The notes under the pieces are model-generated. The model saw only the letters and a list, made by a program, of their open reading frames with translations. It was not told where the DNA came from and ran no database searches. The position numbers and the translations under genes are program-made. Positions 1 through 6,221 of a stretch of DNA of 8,511 nt are shown in pieces. The number at the start of each line of letters is the position of its first letter. Position 1 is the stretch's first letter. The DNA is from Bradyrhizobium sp. Lineage in GTDB: Bacteria; Pseudomonadota; Alphaproteobacteria; Rhizobiales; Xanthobacteraceae. Where the stretch lies: the NCBI GenBank assembly GCA_019243075.1, contig JAFAUV010000284.1:1-8511 (forward strand), written 5' to 3'.

Positions 1-27
1 GGCGCGAATGACCCTCCCATTCGCGCC
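1..27. terminator. Perfect GC-rich hairpin at window edge, possible terminator
   Basis: Bases 1-10 (GGCGCGAATG) are exactly complementary in reverse to 18-27 (CATTCGCGCC), with a 7-base loop. The stem could be longer because the left arm touches the window edge. No T-tract follows on the plus strand, so it is not a textbook intrinsic terminator. It lies about 100 bases beyond the stop of the minus-strand gene at 125-337 and may end transcription of that gene, of a gene to the left, or both. Confidence 0.35.
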
Positions 28-124
28 GCGCCGATTCGGCCGGCAGCGGCCGTGCAAGGCGCGCCCGCTTGAACCGGAGTACCGCAAGTCTGCGGCAAGG
101 CGGACGCCAGCTGCCCGAACGGGC

Positions 125-337
125 TCAAAAGCCGGCGAACAATTGTCCGCTGACCAGGTGACGCCGCTCCAGAAAAAGCGCGCGCGCTGCGCGTTCGGCG
201 TCGCGGGCCGATCGAAATTCGCGCCCTTCCAGGCTGTCGAAGATGCGATCGGAGGAGAAGAAGCGGAAGCTGCGCTCGTTCCTTGTGACAATGCCTGCGG
301 CGTGACTTCCGATTTCGATGATATAGGCGTTGGACAT
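125..337 (-). CDS. Small hypothetical protein, 70 aa
   Basis: I do not recognise a named family. The protein begins MSNAYIIEIG and has a compact soluble pattern: a short beta-like hydrophobic stretch (residues 5-18), an aromatic patch FRFF (24-27), and an amphipathic, Arg/Ala-rich helix (about 42-60, with the segment SARDAERAARAL). There is no signal peptide or membrane segment. Small proteins of this style, with an FRFF then AERAARA pattern, are in my memory common hypothetical proteins of rhizobia, but no function is known to me. The frame is open to a start at 466, but protein-like sequence begins only at the ATG at 337, so I chose that start. The Shine-Dalgarno is weak: an AGGA lies about 18 bases upstream and nothing better is closer. 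It has no co-directional partner in the window. Confidence 0.55.
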   Translation of the reverse strand: MSNAYIIEIGSHAAGIVTRNERSFRFFSSDRIFDSLEGREFRSARDAERAARALFLERRHLVSGQLFAGF

Positions 338-770
338 GATGACTTGTTCGCCGGTCCTGCCGGCGCTCCCGTCTGAGCGTGCGATCTGAATTGGCTTACA
401 GATGGGATCAGCGACAGGCGCCGGTGGCCGCAGAGAAACAACGCCGGGCCATGCGCTTGCGCGCATCGCCGGTCACGGGTGTTTGAGCCATTCTCATGCG
501 GGCAACCTTCGGCAGACCAATGCCTGCACGATCAATATCCGACGAACTGGCGAAATCGTCAATGAAATGGCCGTTCATATTTGCCGCCGCGACGTGCCGG
601 CGCTTCTCCGCACGCGATAGAAAATGAAACGGCGCAACCGACAAAGCAAGGATCGCAATAGATGCTCGGCGCCTCACGCGCCGGGGCGACAGTGATGATT
701 TGCGATCTGGAAGCCGGTTCCTGGAAGCGCAGCACTCGTTCGGCCCGTATTTGCAGAATAATCATCTTTT
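338..770. other. Gene-poor stretch between the small gene and the FAD protein gene
   Basis: I see no supported gene here. Short frames are open on both strands, for example on the minus strand at 408-677, but they lack a Shine-Dalgarno, recognisable domains or convincing codon bias. The right end becomes AT-richer from about 745, which fits a promoter zone for the gene starting at 857. Confidence 0.5.
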
Positions 771-801
771 CAAATTGCCAACGCAATTTGCACGCTAGGA
801 T
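771..801 (+). promoter_or_regulatory. Palindromic operator-like site over a candidate promoter
   Basis: The arms CAAATTGC (771-778) and GCAATTTG (783-790) are perfect inverted repeats separated by CAAC. This AT-rich palindrome stands out in GC-rich DNA. A possible -35 box TTGCCA (775-780) lies inside it, and a 4-of-6 match to a -10 box, TAGGAT (796-801), follows after a short 15-base spacer. A dimeric regulator bound here would cover the -35 region of the gene starting at 857. The palindrome is directly seen; the promoter reading and any regulator are inference. Confidence 0.4.
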
Positions 802-856
802 CGGCAACGAGGCGCGCGTCATTGCGTTGAAGTTCATCAAGCCGGGGTGCAGTCTC

Positions 857-2275
857 ATGAGCCGTTCACCAGCAAGGCATGCGATCATCATCGGCGGTGG
901 CGCGAGCGGCGTCATGCTCGCCTGCCAACTCCTGCAAAAAGCGGAATTCGGATTTCGTGCGACCTTGATCGAGCGGCGCGCCGAAATCGGTCGCGGCCCA
1001 GCCTATCACACCACCAATCCTGAACATGTGCTGAATGTCCGTGCCGCCAACATGAGCGCGCTGCCGGATGATCCCGAGCATTTCTGGCGCTGGCTTTCGA
1101 ACCGCGCGGAGGGACCGCTCTGCCCGGATCCCTATTGCTTCGTCCCGCGACGAACCTACGGCGACTATCTGGCGAACCTGACTGCGCCCTACACCTCGAG
1201 CGAAGGGACGCCGGCACGCCTCACCATCGTGCACGGCCAATGCATCGACGTCGACGAAGGCGCGGACAGCGTCACCGTGACGCTCGCCGACGGCTCGCGG
1301 CATGTCGGCGACGTGGCCGTGCTCGCTACGGGAAACGAGAGTCCGATCGCGCGACTGCCCTGCGATGCCGATCCCTGGGCGCCGCCTTCCGTCGACAGGG
1401 ACACCACGGTGCTGATCCTCGGCACGGGCCTTACGATGATCGACTATGTATTATCCTTGCTGCGCAACGGACACCGCGGTCCGATCGTCGCGATGTCGCG
1501 ACGTGGCCTGTTGGCGAAGGCCCACCGCCGCGCGGATCCGATGCGCATCGACGAGAGCGACGTCCCCTTCGGCGCGGGCGCGAGCCGCTTGCTGCGATGG
1601 CTCCGCGACCGCGTCGATGCCCATCTGGCAAGAGGCGGCGATTGGCGCAGCGTGATCGACGCGATCAGACCCTATACGCAACAGCTCTGGCACGAGCTCC
1701 CGCTCGCATCGAAGCGGCGCTTTCTCGAGCACGCGCGAGCCTGGTGGGACATCCACCGCCATCGCATGGCGCCCGAAGTGGAGACGCGGCTCGCGCAGGC
1801 GCTCTCGGCAGGACGGCTCGCGGTGTTGGCGGCGAAAGTCACGGGCACCGAGCCAAATGCCGCCGGCGCGCTCGTTCGTTATCGCCGCCGGGGCCGGCGC
1901 GAGAGCGCTAGCCTGCAGGTCGGCATGATCGTCGACTGCACCGGTATCGTGAAGGACCCGCGGGCGGCAGGCAACCCCGTGATCCAGCGCCTGTTCGAGC
2001 GGGGGCTGGCGCGAACGGATGCCCTGCAAATCGGCATCGACATCGCGGAGGATTGCGCCGTGATCAACCGGAACGGCATTGCATCCCGGCGCCTGTTTGC
2101 GGTGGGTCCGCTGACCCGCGCCGCGTTCTGGGAAATCGTGGCGATCCCCGATATTCGCAACCAATGTGCCGAGCTCGCCGCCCGGCTTACCGCCATTTGC
2201 GATGCCGTCATCGGGCCGGCGTCAAATAGCGCAACGTCGTCGCCGGCAGGGACGATGCCGGCGACGACGCCATGA
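857..2275 (+). CDS. FAD/NAD(P)-binding protein of the YdhS type (COG4529)
   Basis: A predicted cytosolic flavoprotein of 472 residues, probably an oxidoreductase or flavin-dependent hydroxylase of unknown substrate. The first dinucleotide-binding fold carries GGGASG (13-18) after a beta strand. It is followed by a segment typical of the NAD_binding_9/YdhS family: IGRGPAY (44-50), HVLNVRAANMSALPDDP (57-73) and FWRWL (76-80). An ATG motif of two-dinucleotide-domain flavoproteins is at 158-160 (VLATGN). A second nucleotide-binding fold begins at 184 (VLILGTGLTMID), a DCTG motif is at 360-363, and a C-terminal FAD-domain signature GPLTRAAFWE is at 417-426. The frame is open back to 662, but homology-like sequence starts only at the ATG at 857; the Shine-Dalgarno there is poor. 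The last residues (460-472, SSPAGTMPATTP) are low complexity and encoded by a hairpin. It converges on a MetQ gene with only three bases between the stop codons. The family is clear; the substrate is unknown, and a link to organosulfur oxidation rests on neighbours only. Confidence 0.88.
   Translation: MSRSPARHAIIIGGGASGVMLACQLLQKAEFGFRATLIERRAEIGRGPAYHTTNPEHVLNVRAANMSALPDDPEHFWRWLSNRAEGPLCPDPYCFVPRRTYGDYLANLTAPYTSSEGTPARLTIVHGQCIDVDEGADSVTVTLADGSRHVGDVAVLATGNESPIARLPCDADPWAPPSVDRDTTVLILGTGLTMIDYVLSLLRNGHRGPIVAMSRRGLLAKAHRRADPMRIDESDVPFGAGASRLLRWLRDRVDAHLARGGDWRSVIDAIRPYTQQLWHELPLASKRRFLEHARAWWDIHRHRMAPEVETRLAQALSAGRLAVLAAKVTGTEPNAAGALVRYRRRGRRESASLQVGMIVDCTGIVKDPRAAGNPVIQRLFERGLARTDALQIGIDIAEDCAVINRNGIASRRLFAVGPLTRAAFWEIVAIPDIRNQCAELAARLTAICDAVIGPASNSATSSPAGTMPATTP
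2235..2269. terminator. 13-bp perfect stem-loop, likely bidirectional terminator inside the gene end
   Basis: CGTCGTCGCCGGC (2235-2247) pairs perfectly with GCCGGCGACGACG (2257-2269) across a 9-base loop. It lies in the last codons of the FAD protein gene and 10 bases beyond the stop of the convergent metQ-1 gene, so it is well placed to stop transcripts from both sides. There is no long T-run on either side; reading minus, TTGCGCTATTTG follows. The structure is certain, the terminator role probable. Confidence 0.6.
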
Positions 2276-2278
2276 GGA

Positions 2279-3079
2279 TCAGCTACCGAATCCGGCAGGG
2301 ATGAACGCCGGCAGCTTCTCCTCGATGAACTGCTTCACCTGCGGCGACTTGAAGACCTCGATGAAGGCCTTCAATCGCGGATCATCCTTCTTTTCCGGTT
2401 TGGCGGTGAAGCGCAGCACGAGCCCATCGTCGATGGTGCGGTCGATGATCAGGGCTGTGTTGGGATCGCCGCCCGCCGCGATCAGATAGGTGATATTGAC
2501 GAGCGCCAGCGTGACGTCGTCCAGTGAGCGATAGGTTTGCGCCGGATCGAGCTCGATGATCTTCAGGTTCTTGGGGTTGTTCGTGATGTCGAGCTTGCTG
2601 ACCGAGAAACCTCTGCCCGGCGCGAGCTTGATCAGGCCAGCCCGTTCCAGCAGAATCAATCCGCGCGCGCCGTTCAAAGGCTCGTTCGGGATAGCGACGG
2701 AGTCGCCGGGCTTGATCTCGTCGAGGCTCTTGATTTTCTTCGAGAACAGTCCGACGGGGGCGATCACGCCCACATTGTCGACCTGCACCAGATTGAGACC
2801 TCGCTGCTTGTTCTGGAGCGCAAGATAGTTTCCGTGCTGGAACAGATTAGCGTCGACGTCCCCGCTATAGACTGCTTCGTTGATCGCCACCCAATCGGTC
2901 AGTTCAATCACCTTGACGTCGAGGCCTTTGGCCTTGGCGAGCCCAGCGGCGAATTGCACCAACTGCCCCACAGGTCCGGCGCTGGTGGCGATCTTCAAGG
3001 GTTCGTCGCCTAGGGCAGCCGTGGCGAGGGCGAGCAACAGGCCCGCGGCCTGGGCAAAACGAGTGAGTACTTTGGTCAT
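2279..3079 (-). CDS. metQ: MetQ-family (NlpA) ABC transporter substrate-binding protein, paralogue 1
   Basis: A periplasmic binding protein of 266 residues that would deliver methionine or a related compound to a MetNI importer. It has a Sec signal peptide (positive 1-7, hydrophobic 9-22, likely cut ALG|DE at 24/25) without a lipobox cysteine, so it is probably free in the periplasm. Family landmarks: IATSAGP (30-36), DVDANLFQH (74-82), PNEPLNGARGLILLE (131-145), NNPKNLKIIELDPAQ (167-181). The ligand loop reads VNITYLIAAGGDP (194-206) instead of the canonical INTTYA-x-x-x-GL form, a feature shared with the copy at 6222-7046. The start ATG at 3079 has GGGAG ten bases upstream and overlaps the TGA of an upstream relic frame (ATGA). 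No permease or ATPase adjoins it; it probably relies on the MetNI encoded at the right end. The ligand may not be methionine. Confidence 0.9.
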   Translation of the reverse strand: MTKVLTRFAQAAGLLLALATAALGDEPLKIATSAGPVGQLVQFAAGLAKAKGLDVKVIELTDWVAINEAVYSGDVDANLFQHGNYLALQNKQRGLNLVQVDNVGVIAPVGLFSKKIKSLDEIKPGDSVAIPNEPLNGARGLILLERAGLIKLAPGRGFSVSKLDITNNPKNLKIIELDPAQTYRSLDDVTLALVNITYLIAAGGDPNTALIIDRTIDDGLVLRFTAKPEKKDDPRLKAFIEVFKSPQVKQFIEEKLPAFIPAGFGS

Positions 3080-3104
3080 TCCGGAAATTCTCCCACGAGA
3101 TGAT

Positions 3105-3321
3105 CAGGAGCGCGCCATAGCCGCCTTTCAGATAAGTATCGGCGCGGCGGCGCTTTTCGACGCTGTGCAGGCCGGGAGAAGATGACCTGCGAGATCGACG
3201 GCTGACTGGCGAGAAAGTTTGCCACCTTGATTGCATTCTCGTTGCGCTGACGCAGCCGTAGCGGCGGATCGGAACGATAGGAGCCGCCATGCAGGGCAAG
3301 CGTCTCGAAATCCAAAGGCAT
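3105..3321 (-). pseudogene. metY: Remnant of O-acetylhomoserine sulfhydrylase (MetY-like), internally deleted and frameshifted
   Basis: On the minus strand an ATG at 3321, with a GGAG Shine-Dalgarno 8 bases upstream, opens MPLDFETLALHGGSYRSDP, the characteristic start of PLP-dependent O-acetylhomoserine (thiol)lyases. At about 3262-3267 the sequence jumps to RLRQRNENAIKVANFLASQ, which in intact enzymes lies in the last third of the protein. Roughly 260 residues, including the PLP-binding lysine, are missing (estimate from the usual length of about 430). After SQVIF an extra base near 3175-3178 shifts the frame: one frame continues SRPAQ, while the original continues PGLHSVEKRRRADTYLKGGYGALL (3105-3176). 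All after GALL is lost, fused to the leader of metQ-1. No sulfhydrylase activity can remain. Intact MetY makes homocysteine from O-acetylhomoserine and sulfide, so the relic fits the sulfur theme. The frame-shifted product, if translated, would be 81 residues ending on the metQ-1 start. Confidence 0.82.
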
Positions 3322-3347
3322 TCTTTTTTCTCCGGCTCGATCCGATG

Positions 3348-3399
3348 ATCCTGCGTCGGATTGTGTGCCACACCCATGCAAGTCACCGACGCAAAGGAT
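3348..3399 (-). promoter_or_regulatory. Stem-loop in the leader of the metY relic and metQ-1
   Basis: Read on the minus strand, ATCC-TT-TGCGTCGG (3399-3386) pairs with CCGACGCA-GGAT (3359-3348): 8 plus 4 base pairs with a 2-base bulge. The loop is 26 bases and contains a small inner hairpin, GTGT-GGC-ACAC. It ends 26 bases before the relic start codon at 3321, leaving the Shine-Dalgarno free. It could be a structured 5' leader. Alphaproteobacterial metY genes often carry a SAM-II riboswitch, but I do not see the SAM-II core here. Function unknown. Confidence 0.35.
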
Positions 3400-3770
3400 G
3401 CTTGGCCTTTTCAAGGCTGTCGAGACGTCCACAAAAATAGCGATGCGCGTGCTGCGGCTGCGAGTATCGCTGCGTGTTTCGTTTTCGCGCGTGGCGTTGC
3501 CGAAGTTTATTCGTCTCGACACGATGGCTCGCATGCATGACCTCACGGCTGTTCGGATCGCGCCTCAAGAACTACATCGCGGCGACCGTCGCAACAGCCG
3601 ATGAATTGTTGCTGCGTTCGGATCGAAGCGGAGCAGAATTTCCGCGCGACTGGTCGAGATTCGAAAGCAACGTCGTGCGCGGGAGGTGATAAGACGGCAG
3701 ACGACGGGGACGCGAGGCTTCAACGCTCGCCTTTCCGGGACTTCCGCATCTGAAGTATCGAGGATGATCC
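3400..3770. other. Gene-free divergent region upstream of the monooxygenase gene
   Basis: No supported gene is seen. It should hold the promoters for the leftward relic/metQ-1 unit and the rightward monooxygenase. Visible items are a 10-base direct repeat GTTCGGATCG (3551-3560 and 3616-3625); a stem-loop CCGCGCGAC/GTC-gt-GCGCGG (3642-3650 with 3672-3682, 2-base bulge); a perfect Shine-Dalgarno GGAGGTGAT (3682-3690) with no start codon at proper distance; and the true ribosome site GAGG (3760-3763), 7 bases before the ATG at 3771. No confident -35/-10 pair was found. Confidence 0.4.
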
Positions 3771-5204
3771 ATGGCCAGACCGCGCGAGCTTCGCTTCAAT
3801 GCCTTCAACATGGCCGCGCCGAGCCACAATTGGGCAGGCCTGTGGTCACACCCGCGCGATGCCTCGATCCGCTACAACACGCTGGATTATTGGGTCGGCT
3901 ATGCCACGACCGCGGAACGCGGGCTGCTGGATGGCATCTTTCTGGCCGACGTGTTCGGCGTCTACGACGTCTATGGGGCCAATCCCGACACGGCGATCGC
4001 CAACGCCGTCCAGCTTCCGAATGCCGAACCGACGCTGCTCGTTTCCGCAATGGCGCTGGTCACCGAGAATCTCGGCTTCGGCATCACATCGAACCTGACG
4101 TTCGAGCATCCCTATCAATTCGCCCGCCGCTTTTCGACGCTCGATCACCTTACCAAGGGGCGGATCGGCTGGAACATCGTGACCGGCTATCTCGACAGCG
4201 GCGCCCGCGGCATGGGCCATGCCGGCGGTCGCGCCCATGACGACCGCTATGATGCGGCGGAAGACTTTCTCACCGCCGCCTACAAATTGTGGGAAGGAAG
4301 CTGGGAGCATGATGCGGTCCGACGCGACCGCAACACGCGCATCTTCACCGATCCCGCCAAGATCCATCCGGTTCGGCACGAGGGAGCATATTACCGCGTC
4401 GATGGCGTTCACCTGGCCGAGCCCTCGCCTCAGCGCACGCCGCTGCTCTATCAGGCGGGAACCTCGCGGCGCGGCCGTGCCTTCGCTGCCCGGCACGCAG
4501 AAGCCGTCTTCCTCAACGGCCAGACCAGGCCGATCCTGGCCCGCGCGGCGCGCGATATCCGCAACGCCGCCAGAGAGTTCGGCCGCGATCCCTACGACAT
4601 CCGCCTGTTTGCCGGGGCCACCGTCATCGTGGCGCCGACGCGCGCCGAAGCCAACGACATCCTGGAGGACTATGCCCGCCACGTCGACGTCGGCGGCCAA
4701 CTGGCATTGCTCTCCGGCTGGACCGGCATCGACTTCTCGACCTACCGGCCGGACCAGCCGATCGAATATGTCGAGAGCAATGCGATCCAGTCGATGGTCG
4801 AGAATTTCACGCTGCGCAGCGACCGGCCGGTCAAGATTGGCGATCTCGCAAGCCTGAGCCGCGCCGGCGCCCGCTCGCCATTCGTCGTGGGATCGCCGCA
4901 GGACGTGGCCGACGAGCTGATCGCCTGGGCCGATGAGACCGACGTCGATGGATTCAACCTGTTCCGGCTGGTAGTACCGGAATCGCTCGACGCATTTGTC
5001 GACCTTGTGGTGCCGGAATTGCAGTCACGCGGCGTCTACAAGACCGCCTACGGTGACGGAACCCTGCGCGAGAAGCTGTTTCCGGGCCGCGGCCCACTGC
5101 TGCACGCCACGCATCCCGGCGCCCAATTTCGCCGGCGCCATTCGCTTGCGCCAAGCGCTAGCCGCACCGACGCGGCCGACGGCGGCCTAGCCGGCCTGTT
5201 CTGA
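3771..5204 (+). CDS. LLM-class flavin-dependent monooxygenase, NtaA/SnaA/DszA family
   Basis: A 477-residue cytosolic, TIM-barrel bacterial-luciferase-like monooxygenase that would use reduced FMN from a separate reductase and O2 to oxidise a small substrate. The family includes nitrilotriacetate, dibenzothiophene-sulfone and pristinamycin IIA-type monooxygenases. Signs: N-terminal strand LRFNAFNM (7-14); SHNWAGLWSHP (18-28), typical of the NtaA branch; FLADVFGVYDVYG (57-69); the barrel and FMN segment ITSNLTFEHPYQFARRFSTLDHLTKGRIGWNIVTG in two parts at 105-122 and 123-139; the long NtaA-type insertion with the IHPVRHEGAYYRV stretch (198-210); the FMN-phosphate loop QAGTSRRGRAFAARHAEAVF (228-247); and the C-terminal GFNLFRL plus VVPELQSRG (394-400, 413-421). 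The start has GAGG at 7 bases. After HPGAQFRR (about 455), where family members usually end, a 22-residue low-complexity Ala/Ser/Gly tail follows. It sits among MetQ genes, so an organosulfur substrate is a fair guess. No flavin reductase is in the window. Confidence 0.9.
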   Translation: MARPRELRFNAFNMAAPSHNWAGLWSHPRDASIRYNTLDYWVGYATTAERGLLDGIFLADVFGVYDVYGANPDTAIANAVQLPNAEPTLLVSAMALVTENLGFGITSNLTFEHPYQFARRFSTLDHLTKGRIGWNIVTGYLDSGARGMGHAGGRAHDDRYDAAEDFLTAAYKLWEGSWEHDAVRRDRNTRIFTDPAKIHPVRHEGAYYRVDGVHLAEPSPQRTPLLYQAGTSRRGRAFAARHAEAVFLNGQTRPILARAARDIRNAAREFGRDPYDIRLFAGATVIVAPTRAEANDILEDYARHVDVGGQLALLSGWTGIDFSTYRPDQPIEYVESNAIQSMVENFTLRSDRPVKIGDLASLSRAGARSPFVVGSPQDVADELIAWADETDVDGFNLFRLVVPESLDAFVDLVVPELQSRGVYKTAYGDGTLREKLFPGRGPLLHATHPGAQFRRRHSLAPSASRTDAADGGLAGLF

Positions 5205-5233
5205 AGCGGCGCGGGAAATCGGCACGCCTCGTC

Positions 5234-6010
5234 TCACCATGTCGCGATGTATGTGCCCTTGAAGCGCTTCTCCAGGAAATCCTTGACCGGCTGCGAGTGG
5301 TAGGCATCGATGAGCTGGGCAACCCAGGGCTTGTCCTTGTCCTCCTCGCGGACGGCCAGGATGTTGACCCACGGTCCGTCGGCAGCCTCATGCGCGATCG
5401 CATCGACCGCGGGATTGAGGCCGGCTTGCACCGCATAGTTGTTGTTGATCGACACCAGGTCGACGTCCTGCAGCGCGCGCGGCAGCTGCGCGGCATCGAG
5501 CTCGACAAACTTCAATTTCTTCGGATTCTCGGTGATGTCGGCGAGAGTCGAAGCCACATTGTTCGGATCCTTCAGTTTGATCAGCCCGTGCAGGGCAAGG
5601 ATCATCAGGCCGCGCGCGCCGTTGGAGGGATCGTTGGCGATCGCCACCCGCGCGCCTTCCGGCAGATCGGCGAGATCCTTGTATTTCAACGAATAGACGC
5701 CCTGGGGCGAGGCGATGGTGTTGGCGACCCTGACGATCTTCCAGCCGGTCTTCGCGATCTGGTTCTTCAGATAGGGTTCATGCTGGAACGAATTTGCCTC
5801 CAGGTCCTTGAGCGCCAGCGCCTGGTTCGGGACGACATAATCGGTGAACTCGACCACCTTGATGTCGAGCCCACGTTCGGCGGCAACCTTCTTCACGACG
5901 TCCATGATCTCGGCATGCGGACCTGCCGTCACACCGACCCGAAGGGTCTCGGCGCGGCAGACGCCGGCGAGCGCCAGCGTGGCTGCAAGGATGGTGGCAA
6001 GCAGACGCAT
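5234..6010 (-). CDS. metQ: MetQ-family substrate-binding protein, paralogue 2 (canonical type)
   Basis: A 258-residue periplasmic binding protein of the MetQ/NlpA family. The signal peptide is short (MRLLATILAATLALAGVC, likely cut after CRA at 20). The cysteine at 18 is preceded by Val, so it is a poor lipobox and lipidation is doubtful. Landmarks: VGVTAGPHAEI (25-35), EFTDYVVPNQAL (54-65), EANSFQHEPYL (71-81), AIANDPSNGARGLMIL (123-138), ENPKKLKFVELDAAQLPRAL (161-180). The ligand-loop region INNNYAVQAGLNP (188-200) followed by EAADGPWVNILAVREED (208-224) matches the layout of methionine-binding MetQ proteins, unlike the other two copies here. The start ATG at 6010 has GGAG about 9 bases upstream. 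The gene converges on the monooxygenase with a 29-base gap without an obvious terminator. It is separated from the downstream-facing metNIQ unit by 211 bases, so it likely has its own promoter. L- or D-methionine is the best substrate guess. Confidence 0.92.
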   Translation of the reverse strand: MRLLATILAATLALAGVCRAETLRVGVTAGPHAEIMDVVKKVAAERGLDIKVVEFTDYVVPNQALALKDLEANSFQHEPYLKNQIAKTGWKIVRVANTIASPQGVYSLKYKDLADLPEGARVAIANDPSNGARGLMILALHGLIKLKDPNNVASTLADITENPKKLKFVELDAAQLPRALQDVDLVSINNNYAVQAGLNPAVDAIAHEAADGPWVNILAVREEDKDKPWVAQLIDAYHSQPVKDFLEKRFKGTYIATW

Positions 6011-6180
6011 GAAAATTGCTCCGAAATCGCAAGTTTATCGCCGTTTCACTCCGACTAGCGCCGACAACGCATTCAACCGCTCGCGTGATAAAACAACGAA
6101 ATGTTTGTGGTCACGCCTCACCGGAAGAAGAATGACTGCGCACGTTCGAGTCATGGCGCTCCTGTTCCACGAGCACGAGT
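6011..6180 (-). promoter_or_regulatory. AT-richer leader, probable promoter region of metQ-2
   Basis: The segment 6085-6110 is distinctly AT-rich for this window and contains the short inverted repeat AAACA (6091-6095)/TGTTT (6102-6106), about 80-95 bases before the metQ-2 ATG. Reading minus, TTGTTT (6095-6090) could be a -35 box, but the hexamer 17 bases further on is a poor -10. I claim only that a promoter is likely here, not its exact boxes. Confidence 0.25.
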
Positions 6181-6221
6181 GCGCCAGGGAGCCGCGAGCC
6201 CGGCCGGGCGGCGTCCGGCGC
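6181..6221 (-). terminator. GC-rich nested inverted repeat after metQ-3, possible terminator
   Basis: Directly beyond the metQ-3 stop (TGA at 6224-6222) lie the outer arms GCGCC (6181-6185)/GGCGC (6217-6221) around a 12-base palindrome GCCCGGCCGGGC (6198-6209). The resulting RNA would fold strongly. No U-tract is evident, so termination may be partial or Rho-assisted. Confidence 0.35.

Noticed and set aside
408..677. Minus-strand frame of 89 codons with a signal-peptide-like start (GTG at 677)
   Set aside because: No Shine-Dalgarno at 677 or at internal ATGs, no recognisable domain, and codon choice is not convincingly coding. Kept only as a note in the gene-poor stretch.
662..856. N-terminal extension of the FAD protein to a start at 662
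   Set aside because: The extension is not protein-like and would run through the AT-rich promoter/palindrome zone; the dinucleotide-binding fold starts at its usual place from the ATG at 857.
559..915. Minus-strand frame of 118 codons
   Set aside because: It overlaps the start of the FAD protein gene in antisense and shows no family-like sequence.
1451..2164. Minus-strand frame of 237 codons
   Set aside because: Antisense shadow within the FAD protein gene, with no domain.
3322..3440. SAM-II riboswitch upstream of the metY relic
   Set aside because: The expected core with a GCTAA-A-rich pseudoknot strand is not present; only a simple bulged stem-loop is seen.
3537..3689. Plus-strand frame of 50 codons (MTSRLFGSRLKNY...)
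   Set aside because: No Shine-Dalgarno and no recognisable similarity; it ends inside the orphan Shine-Dalgarno element.
5950..6010. Lipobox in MetQ-2 (LAGVC)
   Set aside because: Valine directly before the cysteine is not accepted in typical lipoboxes (Gly, Ala or Ser expected); a standard signal peptidase I site after CRA is more likely.
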